From Congregibacter variabilis (GTDB lineage: Bacteria; Pseudomonadota; Gammaproteobacteria; Pseudomonadales; Halieaceae): a DNA stretch of 64,000 bases. The notes beneath the pieces are model-generated. The model had not been told where the DNA came from and did not search any database. It saw only the letters and a program-made list of their open reading frames with translations. A program made the translations under genes and the position numbers. Below, in pieces: positions 35,502-43,666 of the stretch. Location: contig NZ_CP136864.1 in NCBI RefSeq assembly GCF_045689235.1, forward strand, positions 2,480,001 to 2,544,000, written 5' to 3'. How positions within the stretch are numbered: the first letter of the stretch is position 1; every line of letters starts with the position of its first letter.

Positions 35502-37787
35502 TTACTGGAAGCGGTACTCGACGGTGACAAAGCCCGTGGTGGGCGGACCGAAGAAGACCGTTGTGTTGTTTTCCAAACCGAGTGCAGATGGGCAGCCACT
35601 GGTGCCAAAGCAGTAACCGGCCGTACGGTACTCTTCGTCCGTCAGGTTCTTACCGTGCAGGCCCACCAGCCAGCGCTCGTCTCCACTGGTCCAGACGATG
35701 CTTGCATTCAACAAGCCGTAAGCCTCCTGATCAATATCCGCTGCGGCAATTTCGAATTGCTGCACATCGCCCTTGTAAGAGTAGTTGGTATTAATCAGCA
35801 GCGTTCCGCCGGCCAGGTCGGTGTTGTAGCTCAGACCCACAAAGGCCATCTCTTCTGGCGTGTTCTGAATATCTCGATCATTGGAGACATCTACACCGCC
35901 GACGAGATACTCCTTGAAGGAAGCATCAAGCAAGCTTGCAGAAAACTGCATGCTGAAATGCTCGGTAAACAGCAGGTTGCCCTCAATCTCCAGACCCGAA
36001 ATCTCGGATTGCCCGGCGTTGGTCACAGTGCCGACAAAACTGTCATTCACCCCATCGCCATCGCTATCTACACCGACGGATCCTGGAATCTGCATGTCCT
36101 GATAGTCACTGTAAAACAGCGCGACGTTGGTGATCGCCCGTCCATCCCACCAGGTGGACTTAATGCCCAACTCCCAGGAATCCAGTTCCTCTGGATCAAA
36201 GCCCTCTTCTACTGCTGGCGTTGCAAAGTTCGCACCCCGGGGATCAAAGCTTCCGGCTTTCCAACCCTGGCTATAGCCACCGTAGACCGTGACGTCTTCG
36301 GTTAATGAGTAGCTTAAGTTCGCCCGAGGTGAGAAATCGTAGTAGGTTCGCTGGGCTTCGTAGTCGCTGGTTGCCGCCAACAAAAAAGCGCTGTCGTTGC
36401 CAAAGAACGGCGAGCCAGTTCCAAGGTAAGTACCTCTGAAAATATCTGCGGAACGCTCGTCTTCGGTGTAACGACCACCAACGGACAAAGACCAGCGATC
36501 GGTAAGCTCATAGGTTAAATCACCAAACACGGACCAGGACTTGGTCTCCACAACACCACCGGTGTAGGCAGTAAGACCACCGGGAGCCAAAAGACCCAGC
36601 ACAACGTCAAAGTCGTTGGCAGCTTCAGCATCAAGGTAGTAGTAACCCAGTACGAGGTTAAAGCGATCGGTGTTCCACAGCAGCTGAAACTCCTGGCTGA
36701 ACTGCTCGTTGTCATAGATCACCGGAGCATCGAAGTCAGGCGTCGCAAGGCTGTCGAAGTCGATGACGGATTCCGTCAAATCCTCACGTCCGGCTGTGAT
36801 GGAGCGCAGCGTCATGGTGTCACTAACATTCCAATCTACTGAGGCCATCCAGCCTTCTGACTCAACCTGGTTGTTGCCATTAATACCTGCGGTGGATGGC
36901 AAAACACTCGCGCCAGCATTGGTGTCGAACACACTGCTGGGTGAGGGAGTGCCACTAAAAGCACCGGGATAAGGCCGCCAACCCGCTACCGCCGAGGATT
37001 GGTCGTCAGTGTTGTCATAGGCAACGCGAACAAGAATGTCTTCTGTAGGCTCCCACTCAGCGGACAAGCGGTAACCAAAAATGTCTTTGTCGTACTGCTC
37101 ACCACCGGTGAACAGGTTGTCACCGAAACCGTCGCGATTAAACGAAGCGACCGTTGCACCTACACGAAAGTTGTCGCTCACGGGAACAGACACGGTGCCC
37201 ACAAGGTCCGCCTGATTGTAAGTACCGTAGGATGCGCGAACGCTAGCCTCTACCTCGTCAGAAAGGCGTCGGGTGACATACTTGATGGCACCACCCACGG
37301 CGTTACGTCCGTAAAGCGTGCCCTGCGGTCCCCGCAATACCTCGATGCGCTCAACGTCATACACATCCAGCAAAGCGCCCTGAGGCCGCGCCAGATATAC
37401 GTCATCCAGATACAGGGCAACACCCTGCTCAAAACCCGCTAGTGGATCCTGCTGGCCAACGCCGCGAATAAACGCCGTCAGTGTGGTGTTGGTTGCCCGG
37501 GAGGGCTCAAGGGTCACGCTGGGAATCGACTGCGCGAGCTCGGTAATATCCTGAGCGCCAGCAAGTCGCAGCGCATCGCCACTCAATGCCGTCACCGCGA
37601 TAGGCACATCCTGTAAGTTTTCTGCCCGGCGACGGGCGGTAACCAACACTTCTTCTAAAGCCAGAGTTGGCTCTTGAGTCTGTGCAGAAACAAGCGGTGA
37701 TGCGGCTGCGGACAACAACAGTGATGCAAAAGTCGTTGCGGCAATCAGGGGTTTACGAACGGGAGTTCTATACGACATGGCGGACAC
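35502..37787 (-). CDS. TonB-dependent outer-membrane receptor
   Basis: A 761-residue protein with a signal peptide (about 35 residues, ending near SAQT). The TonB box region is LEEVLVTARRRAENLQD (about 43-59), followed by a plug domain (DVPIAVTALSGDALRLAG, RGPQGTLYGRNAVGGAIKYVTRR) and a 22-strand barrel ending in TVEYRFQ. It imports a bulky or scarce substrate with energy from TonB/ExbBD. The substrate is not siderophore-specific by any motif I can see; neighbours (AMP ligase, hydrolase, sodium symporter) suggest an organic carbon compound. Two palindromes overlap its promoter and are shared with the nearby TetR gene, so repression by that regulator is likely. Confidence 0.93.
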   Translation of the reverse strand: MSAMSYRTPVRKPLIAATTFASLLLSAAASPLVSAQTQEPTLALEEVLVTARRRAENLQDVPIAVTALSGDALRLAGAQDITELAQSIPSVTLEPSRATNTTLTAFIRGVGQQDPLAGFEQGVALYLDDVYLARPQGALLDVYDVERIEVLRGPQGTLYGRNAVGGAIKYVTRRLSDEVEASVRASYGTYNQADLVGTVSVPVSDNFRVGATVASFNRDGFGDNLFTGGEQYDKDIFGYRLSAEWEPTEDILVRVAYDNTDDQSSAVAGWRPYPGAFSGTPSPSSVFDTNAGASVLPSTAGINGNNQVESEGWMASVDWNVSDTMTLRSITAGREDLTESVIDFDSLATPDFDAPVIYDNEQFSQEFQLLWNTDRFNLVLGYYYLDAEAANDFDVVLGLLAPGGLTAYTGGVVETKSWSVFGDLTYELTDRWSLSVGGRYTEDERSADIFRGTYLGTGSPFFGNDSAFLLAATSDYEAQRTYYDFSPRANLSYSLTEDVTVYGGYSQGWKAGSFDPRGANFATPAVEEGFDPEELDSWELGIKSTWWDGRAITNVALFYSDYQDMQIPGSVGVDSDGDGVNDSFVGTVTNAGQSEISGLEIEGNLLFTEHFSMQFSASLLDASFKEYLVGGVDVSNDRDIQNTPEEMAFVGLSYNTDLAGGTLLINTNYSYKGDVQQFEIAAADIDQEAYGLLNASIVWTSGDERWLVGLHGKNLTDEEYRTAGYCFGTSGCPSALGLENNTTVFFGPPTTGFVTVEYRFQ

Positions 37788-37854
37788 CTGTAACGTTATA
37801 AGTTATATGAGCGCCGTGTGTCGCGGCACTTTGATTTTGAGTATCTTCTCAAAT

Positions 37855-37872
37855 ATTCAACAACCGTTGAAT
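37855..37872. promoter_or_regulatory. Operator site 1, ATTCAAC-N4-GTTGAAT
   Basis: A perfect inverted repeat, ATTCAAC and GTTGAAT separated by AACC. It lies downstream of the receptor promoter, near the expected transcription start. It has the same half-sites and spacing as the site at 39397-39414 beside the TetR gene. Confidence 0.7.
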
Positions 37873-37879
37873 GTCGATT

Positions 37880-37908
37880 AGCGTATTCAACAGTTGTTGA
37901 ACTGTCAA
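37880..37908 (-). promoter_or_regulatory. Promoter of the TonB-dependent receptor gene
   Basis: On the minus strand there is a consensus -35 box TTGACA (37908-37903), then a 17-bp spacer, then a weak -10 box TACGCT (37885-37880). Almost the entire spacer is the second palindrome, so a bound regulator would block RNA polymerase. Confidence 0.55.
37886..37901. promoter_or_regulatory. Operator site 2, TTCAACA-N2-TGTTGAA
   Basis: An inverted repeat with 7-bp arms that fills the spacer between the -35 and -10 boxes of the receptor promoter. The inner part reads TTCAAC-N4-GTTGAA, like the other two sites, though the outermost base pair differs. Confidence 0.65.
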
Positions 37909-37918
37909 GCTTTGAATA

Positions 37919-39364
37919 TTACAGATCGCCGCCGTGACGACTCGCCTCGCCGCGTGTCACCGCCAGACCGACCAGCCCGAAGACCAGCGACGCAAAAATG
38001 CCGTAGCTTGCAGAAATGGCCGGATTGGCGATCCCCATGACCAGATTGAAAAACAAATGTAGTCCCAGACCCAGCGCGGCTGAGCCGGTCACTATCCACA
38101 GAGGGATATGGCGGCGCAGAAGGACACCAAAGAGCACGGGCACCAAAGAAGCTGCGGCAAGCCCATACACGCCTTTTTGCGCGAACAAGCCAATGAGCGG
38201 CGGCGGGTTCCAGGCAAGCAGCACACCCACAATTCCCACCGCCACCAGGACCCAGCGCGACAGCACCAAGCCGTTGCTGCCCTCACCGGCAAGAGGCTTA
38301 ACGATGTCATTGACCACCATGGCCGAGAGCGCCACGAGGATTCCATCAAGCGTACTCATTCCGGCAGCCAGCAGCGTAAGGAATATAAACACCAGCACAT
38401 ACTCGCCCCAGGCTGAACTACCAAACTCATGCAGCAGGTACTCTCGAACGACCGTGTCCTGCGCATCGATCTCAAGACCCGCCAGGCGGGCATAAAAGCC
38501 AATCATCAGCATCAGGGTAAACAAAGTACCCACGACTGCCGTGGTGCAAATGAATTTACCGATGTCCTTGTCACTGCGCAGATACAGGACTTTGGTGAGA
38601 ATATGAGGCTGTAACATCAGCGCAAAGGTCACCACAAAACCACTGACAAACACCGAAAAGAAGTCGAAATACAGATTACTGCTCTCGTTAAAGGCCTGAG
38701 CGTAGTTATCTCCTACGGCCCGGAGCGCGCCCATGGGATCTCCCGAAAAATACTTGAAGCCCTGAACAAACAGCACCAAGGTGACCACCAGCATCATGAT
38801 CCCCTGCAGCGTATTCGTGTACGCATGAGCGTAGGTGCCACCCATGAGCACATAGGAAAAAACGAACAACAGCACCGCAATCAAGGCGGTTTTTTGTTCT
38901 ATGGGAAACAGCCCGGTCATGAGCAAACTGCAGCCCACCAGGATCAAGACTACAAAGGTAATAGACAGCAGGTTGATAAAAGCAAAGAACAAACTGAAGC
39001 CGCGGTGGTTGTAACGGTAATAAATCCATTGAGGTATGGTCAGCGCGTGACTGGCCTCTCCCAAACGGAGAAAGCCGCGGGTTAACACCAAAAACGCGCT
39101 GAGAATCCCCAGAGACCCCGCAACGCCAAAGTGCAGGTAGGCAGCAAGCCCATGCTGGTATACAAAGCCCGGGTTAATCACAAAGGTTGCGGTGGAGGAA
39201 ATAGAAGCGGCAAGCGTGATACCCACCAGATAGGGACTCATGTCCTTGTTACCGATGGCAAAGCCTTCCACGCTGCTGGTACGACGCATACCCACATAGG
39301 ACAGCCAGTACACGAGAGCGACGTAACCGAGAGTCAAGGCATACTTGAAGAACTCAGCAGACAT
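37919..39364 (-). CDS. Sodium/solute symporter (SSS family)
   Basis: A 481-residue membrane protein with about 13 predicted helices. It has the SSS-family features GNKDMSPYLVGITLAASISSTATFVINPG (helix 1-2 region, the Na+ site) and VLMGGTYAHAYTNTLQGIMMLV (about residues 170-191). SSS proteins carry organic acids, amino acids, vitamins or sugars into the cytoplasm with Na+. It is placed between the TonB-dependent receptor and the divergent TetR gene, with a shared palindromic site upstream at 39397. It could be the inner-membrane partner of that receptor. The specific substrate is not shown. Confidence 0.9.
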   Translation of the reverse strand: MSAEFFKYALTLGYVALVYWLSYVGMRRTSSVEGFAIGNKDMSPYLVGITLAASISSTATFVINPGFVYQHGLAAYLHFGVAGSLGILSAFLVLTRGFLRLGEASHALTIPQWIYYRYNHRGFSLFFAFINLLSITFVVLILVGCSLLMTGLFPIEQKTALIAVLLFVFSYVLMGGTYAHAYTNTLQGIMMLVVTLVLFVQGFKYFSGDPMGALRAVGDNYAQAFNESSNLYFDFFSVFVSGFVVTFALMLQPHILTKVLYLRSDKDIGKFICTTAVVGTLFTLMLMIGFYARLAGLEIDAQDTVVREYLLHEFGSSAWGEYVLVFIFLTLLAAGMSTLDGILVALSAMVVNDIVKPLAGEGSNGLVLSRWVLVAVGIVGVLLAWNPPPLIGLFAQKGVYGLAAASLVPVLFGVLLRRHIPLWIVTGSAALGLGLHLFFNLVMGIANPAISASYGIFASLVFGLVGLAVTRGEASRHGGDL

Positions 39365-39396
39365 TGTTGTTATTTCCCTGCGATTTCTGACAGACT

Positions 39397-39414
39397 ATTC
39401 AACAAGCGTTGAAT
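39397..39414. promoter_or_regulatory. Operator site 3 in the symporter-tetR divergent region
   Basis: A perfect inverted repeat ATTCAAC-AAGC-GTTGAAT in the 109-bp region between the divergent symporter and TetR genes. The arms and 4-bp spacing match operator site 1 in the receptor promoter. It is placed to control both divergent genes, including the regulator itself. Confidence 0.7.
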
Positions 39415-39473
39415 GCGCAAGCGAAAGGCCTGAAACAAATCTCGCAAGATCGCGCCGGGTGGCAGGAGCCGCA

Positions 39474-40118
39474 ATGAATAAAAAAGATAGCATTCCCAAA
39501 CGTGACCGGATTCTGGATGCAGCAGAAGAGCTGTTTGCAGAACACGGTTATGACGGTGTCACGCTGCGGCAGATCGCGACTAGCGCCGGCGTGGATGTTG
39601 CCTTGGCAAACTATCACTTTGGTAAAAAGCTGGACCTGTTTCAGGCGGTATTTAACCGCCGGGCCGAGCTGCTCAACGGCGCTCGACGGGAAGCATTGCA
39701 CGCCTGCCAGCAGGCTGCAGGAGCAAAAGGCCCCAGCGTTGAACAAATCATTGAAGCATTTTTAAGGCCGCTGGAAATCGCGCAGGAAACCGGCGACGAG
39801 GGCTGGCGGCATTATCTAGCGCTCATTGCCTACATCAACAACTCGCCCTACTGGGGGCCGCGCATGATGTCGTCGCTATTTGACGAGCTGGTACAGGAGT
39901 TTATAGAAGCGCTTAAGAAGGCGCTGCCCAAGGCAAGCGAAGCAGACATCTACTGGTGCTATCACAATCTTTCCGGGGCACTGACGCTAACCCTGGCCAA
40001 TACAGGGCGTATCGACAAGTTATCCCGGGGTCATTGCCACAGCGCAGACTTTCAAGCCGCTTATGACCACATGATCCCCTTCACAGCGGCGGGGTTTCGT
40101 AAAATCTGCGGCAGCTAG
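39474..40118 (+). CDS. TetR family transcriptional regulator
   Basis: A 214-residue regulator. The N-terminal DNA-binding domain is clear (RDRILDAAEELFAEHGYDG, then VTLRQIATSAGVDVALANYHFGKKLDLFQAVF, about residues 8-58). The C-terminal ligand-binding domain is helical with a conserved Trp (GWRHYLALI) and ends FTAAGFRKICGS. AGGAG at 39464-39468 precedes the ATG. The palindrome upstream, repeated in the receptor promoter, suggests autorepression and control of the receptor and symporter, probably relieved by a substrate or its CoA ester. The sequence resembles acyl-CoA-responsive regulators in general plan only; the ligand is unknown. Confidence 0.9.
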   Translation: MNKKDSIPKRDRILDAAEELFAEHGYDGVTLRQIATSAGVDVALANYHFGKKLDLFQAVFNRRAELLNGARREALHACQQAAGAKGPSVEQIIEAFLRPLEIAQETGDEGWRHYLALIAYINNSPYWGPRMMSSLFDELVQEFIEALKKALPKASEADIYWCYHNLSGALTLTLANTGRIDKLSRGHCHSADFQAAYDHMIPFTAAGFRKICGS

Positions 40119-40123
40119 GAAAA

Positions 40124-40139
40124 GGGCTGCAAAAAGCCC
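40124..40139 (-). terminator. Weak hairpin terminator after the small minus-strand gene
   Basis: A short GGGCT/AGCCC stem with a 6-nt loop. Read on the minus strand it is followed by TTTT, which would fit termination of the 120-residue gene ending at 40167. On the plus strand it follows the TetR stop but has no T-run there. The 5-bp stem makes it weak. Confidence 0.35.
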
Positions 40140-40166
40140 ACAGCTGCGCGGGACCAAGCTTTGCTT

Positions 40167-40529
40167 TTACGGCCTGGGCGCACCATTAATCGCCAGTTCG
40201 TGCTGGAAGTCTTTTTCTATTTGCTGCTGAAGCTCATAGCGACCGGCGCCCCGGCGCTTGGAGCTATCCTTGATTCGCTCGTGGTACCGCTGTTTTCGGT
40301 TCGCCGCTACTGCTGCCGTAAAGCGCTCGACCTCCGTCTCTCCGGCAATAAGAGCCTCGACGTAAGCGATATCGATACCCAGGCGATAAGCAATTCGGTT
40401 GGGACGAATCTGATGGGCGTGAAATTTCGCCACCGCGGCAATTTGCTCATCAGGATCCAGCGTGCAGATCCTGGAGTATCCGAAAGGCGGGGACGGTGTT
40501 CGGGTATCGCTGTCAGTACTGTTTGGCAT
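40167..40529 (-). CDS. Hypothetical 120-residue protein with HTH-like segment
   Basis: I do not recognise this by name. After a low-complexity Ser/Thr/Pro start, residues about 36-62 (HAHQIRPNRIAYRLGIDIAY, then VEALIAGE) look like a helix-turn-helix or Sigma-70-region-4-like segment. The rest is basic (RKQRYHERIKDSSKRRGAGRYELQQQ). It is soluble, with no signal peptide, and could bind DNA or RNA. It stands alone between the TetR and aldehyde dehydrogenase genes. The conserved-looking core argues that it is a real gene, but the assignment is tentative. Confidence 0.5.
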   Translation of the reverse strand: MPNSTDSDTRTPSPPFGYSRICTLDPDEQIAAVAKFHAHQIRPNRIAYRLGIDIAYVEALIAGETEVERFTAAVAANRKQRYHERIKDSSKRRGAGRYELQQQIEKDFQHELAINGAPRP

Positions 40530-40694
40530 CGGCGCTTTCTAGCATCGCAATACGCCTGTGACAAGGCTGCAATCAAGTCAGTCATGCTTTTGTCGAATCC
40601 AGGCTTAGACTTCGCAAGAACAAAGTGGTCAAAAAACACCCAATCACAGCTATACTAGGCGGCTAAGCAACACCACCTCGATTGGAGAAGAATA

Positions 40695-42155
40695 ATGAAT
40701 GCACCTCAGACCGCCGCAAATGTCGCCGATGCCGAAATGCTCATGCAGAGTGTTCTCGAAGCACAGCGCAGTGACTACATCGCAGAAGGCGGCGTCAGCG
40801 CCGCTATCCGTCGCGATCGCCTGAGTCGCGGCATCGATGTCTGCATCAAGTACCAGGACAAAATGGTTGATGCGCTGAATACAGATTTTAGCTGCCGCCC
40901 CCGAGAAGTGTCGCTCCTGACCGACGTAGCCGCCTCTATCACGCCATTAAAGCACTGCCATAAGCATCTGGAAAAGTGGATGCGCAGCGAAAAGCGCCCC
41001 ACCATGTTCCCGGTAAACCTCCTCGGTGGTCGTTCTTCTATCGAATACCAGCCAAAGGGTGTTGTGGGCATCATTTCACCCTGGAACTTCCCGGTAAACC
41101 TGACCTTTGCGCCGCTTGCAGGCATTCTCGCCGCGGGTAATCGCGCCATGATCAAGCCTTCTGAGTTCACTCCGGCTACATCAGAAGTTATGGCCGAAAT
41201 GGTCGCCGACGCCTGGGACGAAAAAGAAGTCGCGATTTTCACGGGCGGCCCCGAAGTAGGACAGGCCTTTTCCGGACTGCCTTTTGATCACCTGGTTTTT
41301 ACCGGTGCAACCAGCATCGCGCGCCACATTATGGCCGCTGCCTCGCGCAATCTTGTTCCGGTCACTTTGGAACTCGGCGGCAAGTCGCCAGTGATTATTT
41401 CTCGAGACGTCGATCTGACAATGGCAGTGCAGCGGATCATGCTCGGCAAAACCCTGAATGCAGGACAAATCTGTCTGGCACCCGACTACCTCATGGTGCC
41501 CGAAGAGCGTCTTAGCGAAATCGTTGCGGCCCTTAAAGCAACCACCGAAGAAATGTACCCCAAACTATTGGACAACCCTGAATACACCTCGGTAGTCAAC
41601 GAGCGCCACTTCCAGCGCCTCAATAGCTATCTTGCAGATGCGGCAGAGCGCGGTGTGACCACCACCAGCATCAATCCGGCGAACGAAGACTTTTCGTCAC
41701 AGCAAGGCACCTTCAAGATCCCGCCCACGTTGGTGGTCAATCCTCCCGAGGACAGCAAGGTGATGGAAGAAGAGATCTTCGGACCCATCCTTCCGATCAA
41801 GACATACAAGGACTTCTCGGAGACCATCGATTACATCAATGCGCACCCACGTCCCTTGGGCGCTTACTACTTTGGCAAGAACAAGGACGAAGAAGAAGCT
41901 GTGCTCAAGCGCACCACTTCTGGCGGTGTCACTATCAACGACGTGATCATGCACATCATGCAAGAAGAACTGCCCTTTGGTGGCGTGGGCCCCAGCGGCA
42001 TGGGCGCTTATCATGGTCATGACGGATTCAAGACCTTTAGCCATGCCAAAGCTGTATTCCGCCAGTCCCGCTTTAACATTGGCAAGCTCGGCGGCATGCT
42101 GCCCCCCTATGGACCTGCTACCGAAAAGACCATCAAGATGCAGGTCAAAAAGTAG
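40695..42155 (+). CDS. Coniferyl aldehyde dehydrogenase-type aldehyde dehydrogenase
   Basis: A 486-residue NAD(P)-dependent aldehyde dehydrogenase. Signatures are SPWNFPVNLTFAPLAGILAAGN, the catalytic Glu in VTLELGGKSPVII (near residue 230) and the catalytic Cys in GQICLAPDYLM (near 260). The C-terminal region with SGMGAYHGHDGFKTFSHAKAVF is that of the short ALDH3-like group named coniferyl aldehyde dehydrogenase (CalB). It oxidises an aldehyde to the acid; coniferyl aldehyde or another aryl or alkyl aldehyde is possible, since the group is broad. GGAGAAG precedes the ATG. It is 26 bp upstream of the phosphodiesterase gene. Confidence 0.86.
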   Translation: MNAPQTAANVADAEMLMQSVLEAQRSDYIAEGGVSAAIRRDRLSRGIDVCIKYQDKMVDALNTDFSCRPREVSLLTDVAASITPLKHCHKHLEKWMRSEKRPTMFPVNLLGGRSSIEYQPKGVVGIISPWNFPVNLTFAPLAGILAAGNRAMIKPSEFTPATSEVMAEMVADAWDEKEVAIFTGGPEVGQAFSGLPFDHLVFTGATSIARHIMAAASRNLVPVTLELGGKSPVIISRDVDLTMAVQRIMLGKTLNAGQICLAPDYLMVPEERLSEIVAALKATTEEMYPKLLDNPEYTSVVNERHFQRLNSYLADAAERGVTTTSINPANEDFSSQQGTFKIPPTLVVNPPEDSKVMEEEIFGPILPIKTYKDFSETIDYINAHPRPLGAYYFGKNKDEEEAVLKRTTSGGVTINDVIMHIMQEELPFGGVGPSGMGAYHGHDGFKTFSHAKAVFRQSRFNIGKLGGMLPPYGPATEKTIKMQVKK

Positions 42156-42181
42156 CCTTCGACTTAAGCTGCAGTCACACC

Positions 42182-43249
42182 GTGCAACGGCCGGCAAAGA
42201 CCCGCGCATGGTGTATTACTGCCCTTAGGCGTATTAGCCTGCTCTGCGTGCTGGCCCAGGGAGGTTGCGCGGTGACCACAGAACAACCCATCGTCATCGC
42301 CCATCGGGGCGCCAGCGCCTATCTTCCCGAGCACACGCTACCTGCCAAAGCTATGGCTCACGCCATGGGCGCCGATTTTATCGAGCAGGATGTCGTACTG
42401 ACTCATGACGGCGTGCCTATTGTCCTGCACGATATTCATCTGGATTCCACCACCGATGTCGCAAAGGTCTTTCCGGGTCGGGCACGGGCAGATGGCCGTT
42501 TTTATGCGATTGATTTTACTCTGGCGGAGATTCGTCGCCTGAAGGCTCATGAGCGCCGAAGCCCCAATGGAGAAGCCGTGTTCCCCCGGCGCTTTCCGGC
42601 CATTGATGGGATATCAGGCATACCCACACTGGCAGAAGAGATTGCATTGATCGATGGACTCAATCGCAGTCGCGATCACCAGGCGGGACTCTACGTAGAG
42701 ATGAAGGCCAGTGCCTTTCATCGGACCGAGGGGCAAAACCTTCCGGCGGCCGTGATGCAGGTGCTCACCGACGCCGACTGGGATCAGCGCAAAGACAGGG
42801 TGTTTCTGCAAAGTTTTGAGCCCGATGCCTTGCGCCAACTCAAATACGAACTCAAGACAGTACTGCCTCTGGTCCAGTTGATTGCAGAGAACGCCTGGGA
42901 CGAAAGCGGCAGCGTAGACTTTGATGCCATGCGCACAGATGCGGGTCTGGACGCCGTTGCCGAATACGCCGATGGTATTGGGCCCTGGCTTATGCAGCTC
43001 TATCAGGGCGTCGATGATCAGGGCAAGCACCAAGTCACCGATCTGGCGGAGCGTGCTCATGCGAGAGGCTTGATTGTTCACCCCTACACCTTTCGCGCCG
43101 ATCAACTGCCGCCAGGAATTGATAGTTTCGAAGAACTACATCGGCTGTTTTTTGAGGAGTTACAGGTAGACGGTGTCTTTAGTGACTTTCCGGATCGCAG
43201 TCGGGCTCTCAGCGAAAAATTCGCTAACACAGCGAAGGCCTCTCCTTGA
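42182..43249 (+). CDS. glpQ: Glycerophosphodiester phosphodiesterase, lipoprotein or exported
   Basis: A 355-residue protein of the GDPD family. The conserved catalytic start is VIAHRGASAYLPEHT (about residues 38-52), followed by the metal ligands in FIEQDVVLTHDGVPIVLHD. Before it is a hydrophobic stretch with a lipobox-like LAQGGC (Cys near residue 29), so it is probably a periplasmic lipoprotein. It hydrolyses glycerophosphodiesters to glycerol 3-phosphate and an alcohol. It starts at GTG (42182), as no in-frame ATG precedes the signal region. No glpT-like gene is adjacent. Confidence 0.86.
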   Translation: MQRPAKTRAWCITALRRISLLCVLAQGGCAVTTEQPIVIAHRGASAYLPEHTLPAKAMAHAMGADFIEQDVVLTHDGVPIVLHDIHLDSTTDVAKVFPGRARADGRFYAIDFTLAEIRRLKAHERRSPNGEAVFPRRFPAIDGISGIPTLAEEIALIDGLNRSRDHQAGLYVEMKASAFHRTEGQNLPAAVMQVLTDADWDQRKDRVFLQSFEPDALRQLKYELKTVLPLVQLIAENAWDESGSVDFDAMRTDAGLDAVAEYADGIGPWLMQLYQGVDDQGKHQVTDLAERAHARGLIVHPYTFRADQLPPGIDSFEELHRLFFEELQVDGVFSDFPDRSRALSEKFANTAKASP

Positions 43250-43291
43250 ACGTCAAACAATGAATGTCTTGATGTTTTTAAAGTCCCTGCC

Positions 43292-43666
43292 TTGAACTAC
43301 GATGGCGCACGCAATTATCTTTTAGGATGCCCGGAGGCCTGGGAAGACTACCCATTTGGCCCCGGTGTGGCGGTACTAAAGGTGCAGAACAAAATGTTCG
43401 CAACGCTGGGGACCGAGGATGGCGTAGCGCGCATGAATCTCAAATGCGACCCTAACGAAGCACTCATGCTTCGCGATATCTTTGAGGCGGTACTGCCGGG
43501 CTACCACATGAACAAACGGCACTGGAATACAGTGCTCCTTGACGACAGTACCCCCAAGAGCGAAATCGAGCGCATGATCGACAACTCCTACGCACTGGTG
43601 GTGCAGGGACTACCAAGTCGGCAGCGTAAGGCCTTACAACTAAGAACAGGGCAAGACATCACGTGA
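43292..43666 (+). CDS. MmcQ/YjbR family DNA-binding-like protein
   Basis: A 124-residue soluble protein with the MmcQ/YjbR pattern: CPEAWEDYPFGPGVAVLKVQNKMFATLG near the N-terminus, then LKCDPNEALMLRDIF, PGYHMNKRHWNTVLLD, and a helical C-terminus. The family has a fold like some DNA-binding proteins; the role is not known. It begins at a TTG (43292), which is the only reasonable start giving the family N-terminus. Its stop overlaps the GTG start of pyruvate kinase (GTGA), so the two are translationally linked. Confidence 0.82.
   Translation: MNYDGARNYLLGCPEAWEDYPFGPGVAVLKVQNKMFATLGTEDGVARMNLKCDPNEALMLRDIFEAVLPGYHMNKRHWNTVLLDDSTPKSEIERMIDNSYALVVQGLPSRQRKALQLRTGQDIT

Noticed and set aside
35655..36305. 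216-codon plus-strand frame inside the receptor gene
   Set aside because: It is antisense to the TonB-dependent receptor and has His/Arg-rich sequence typical of a shadow frame.
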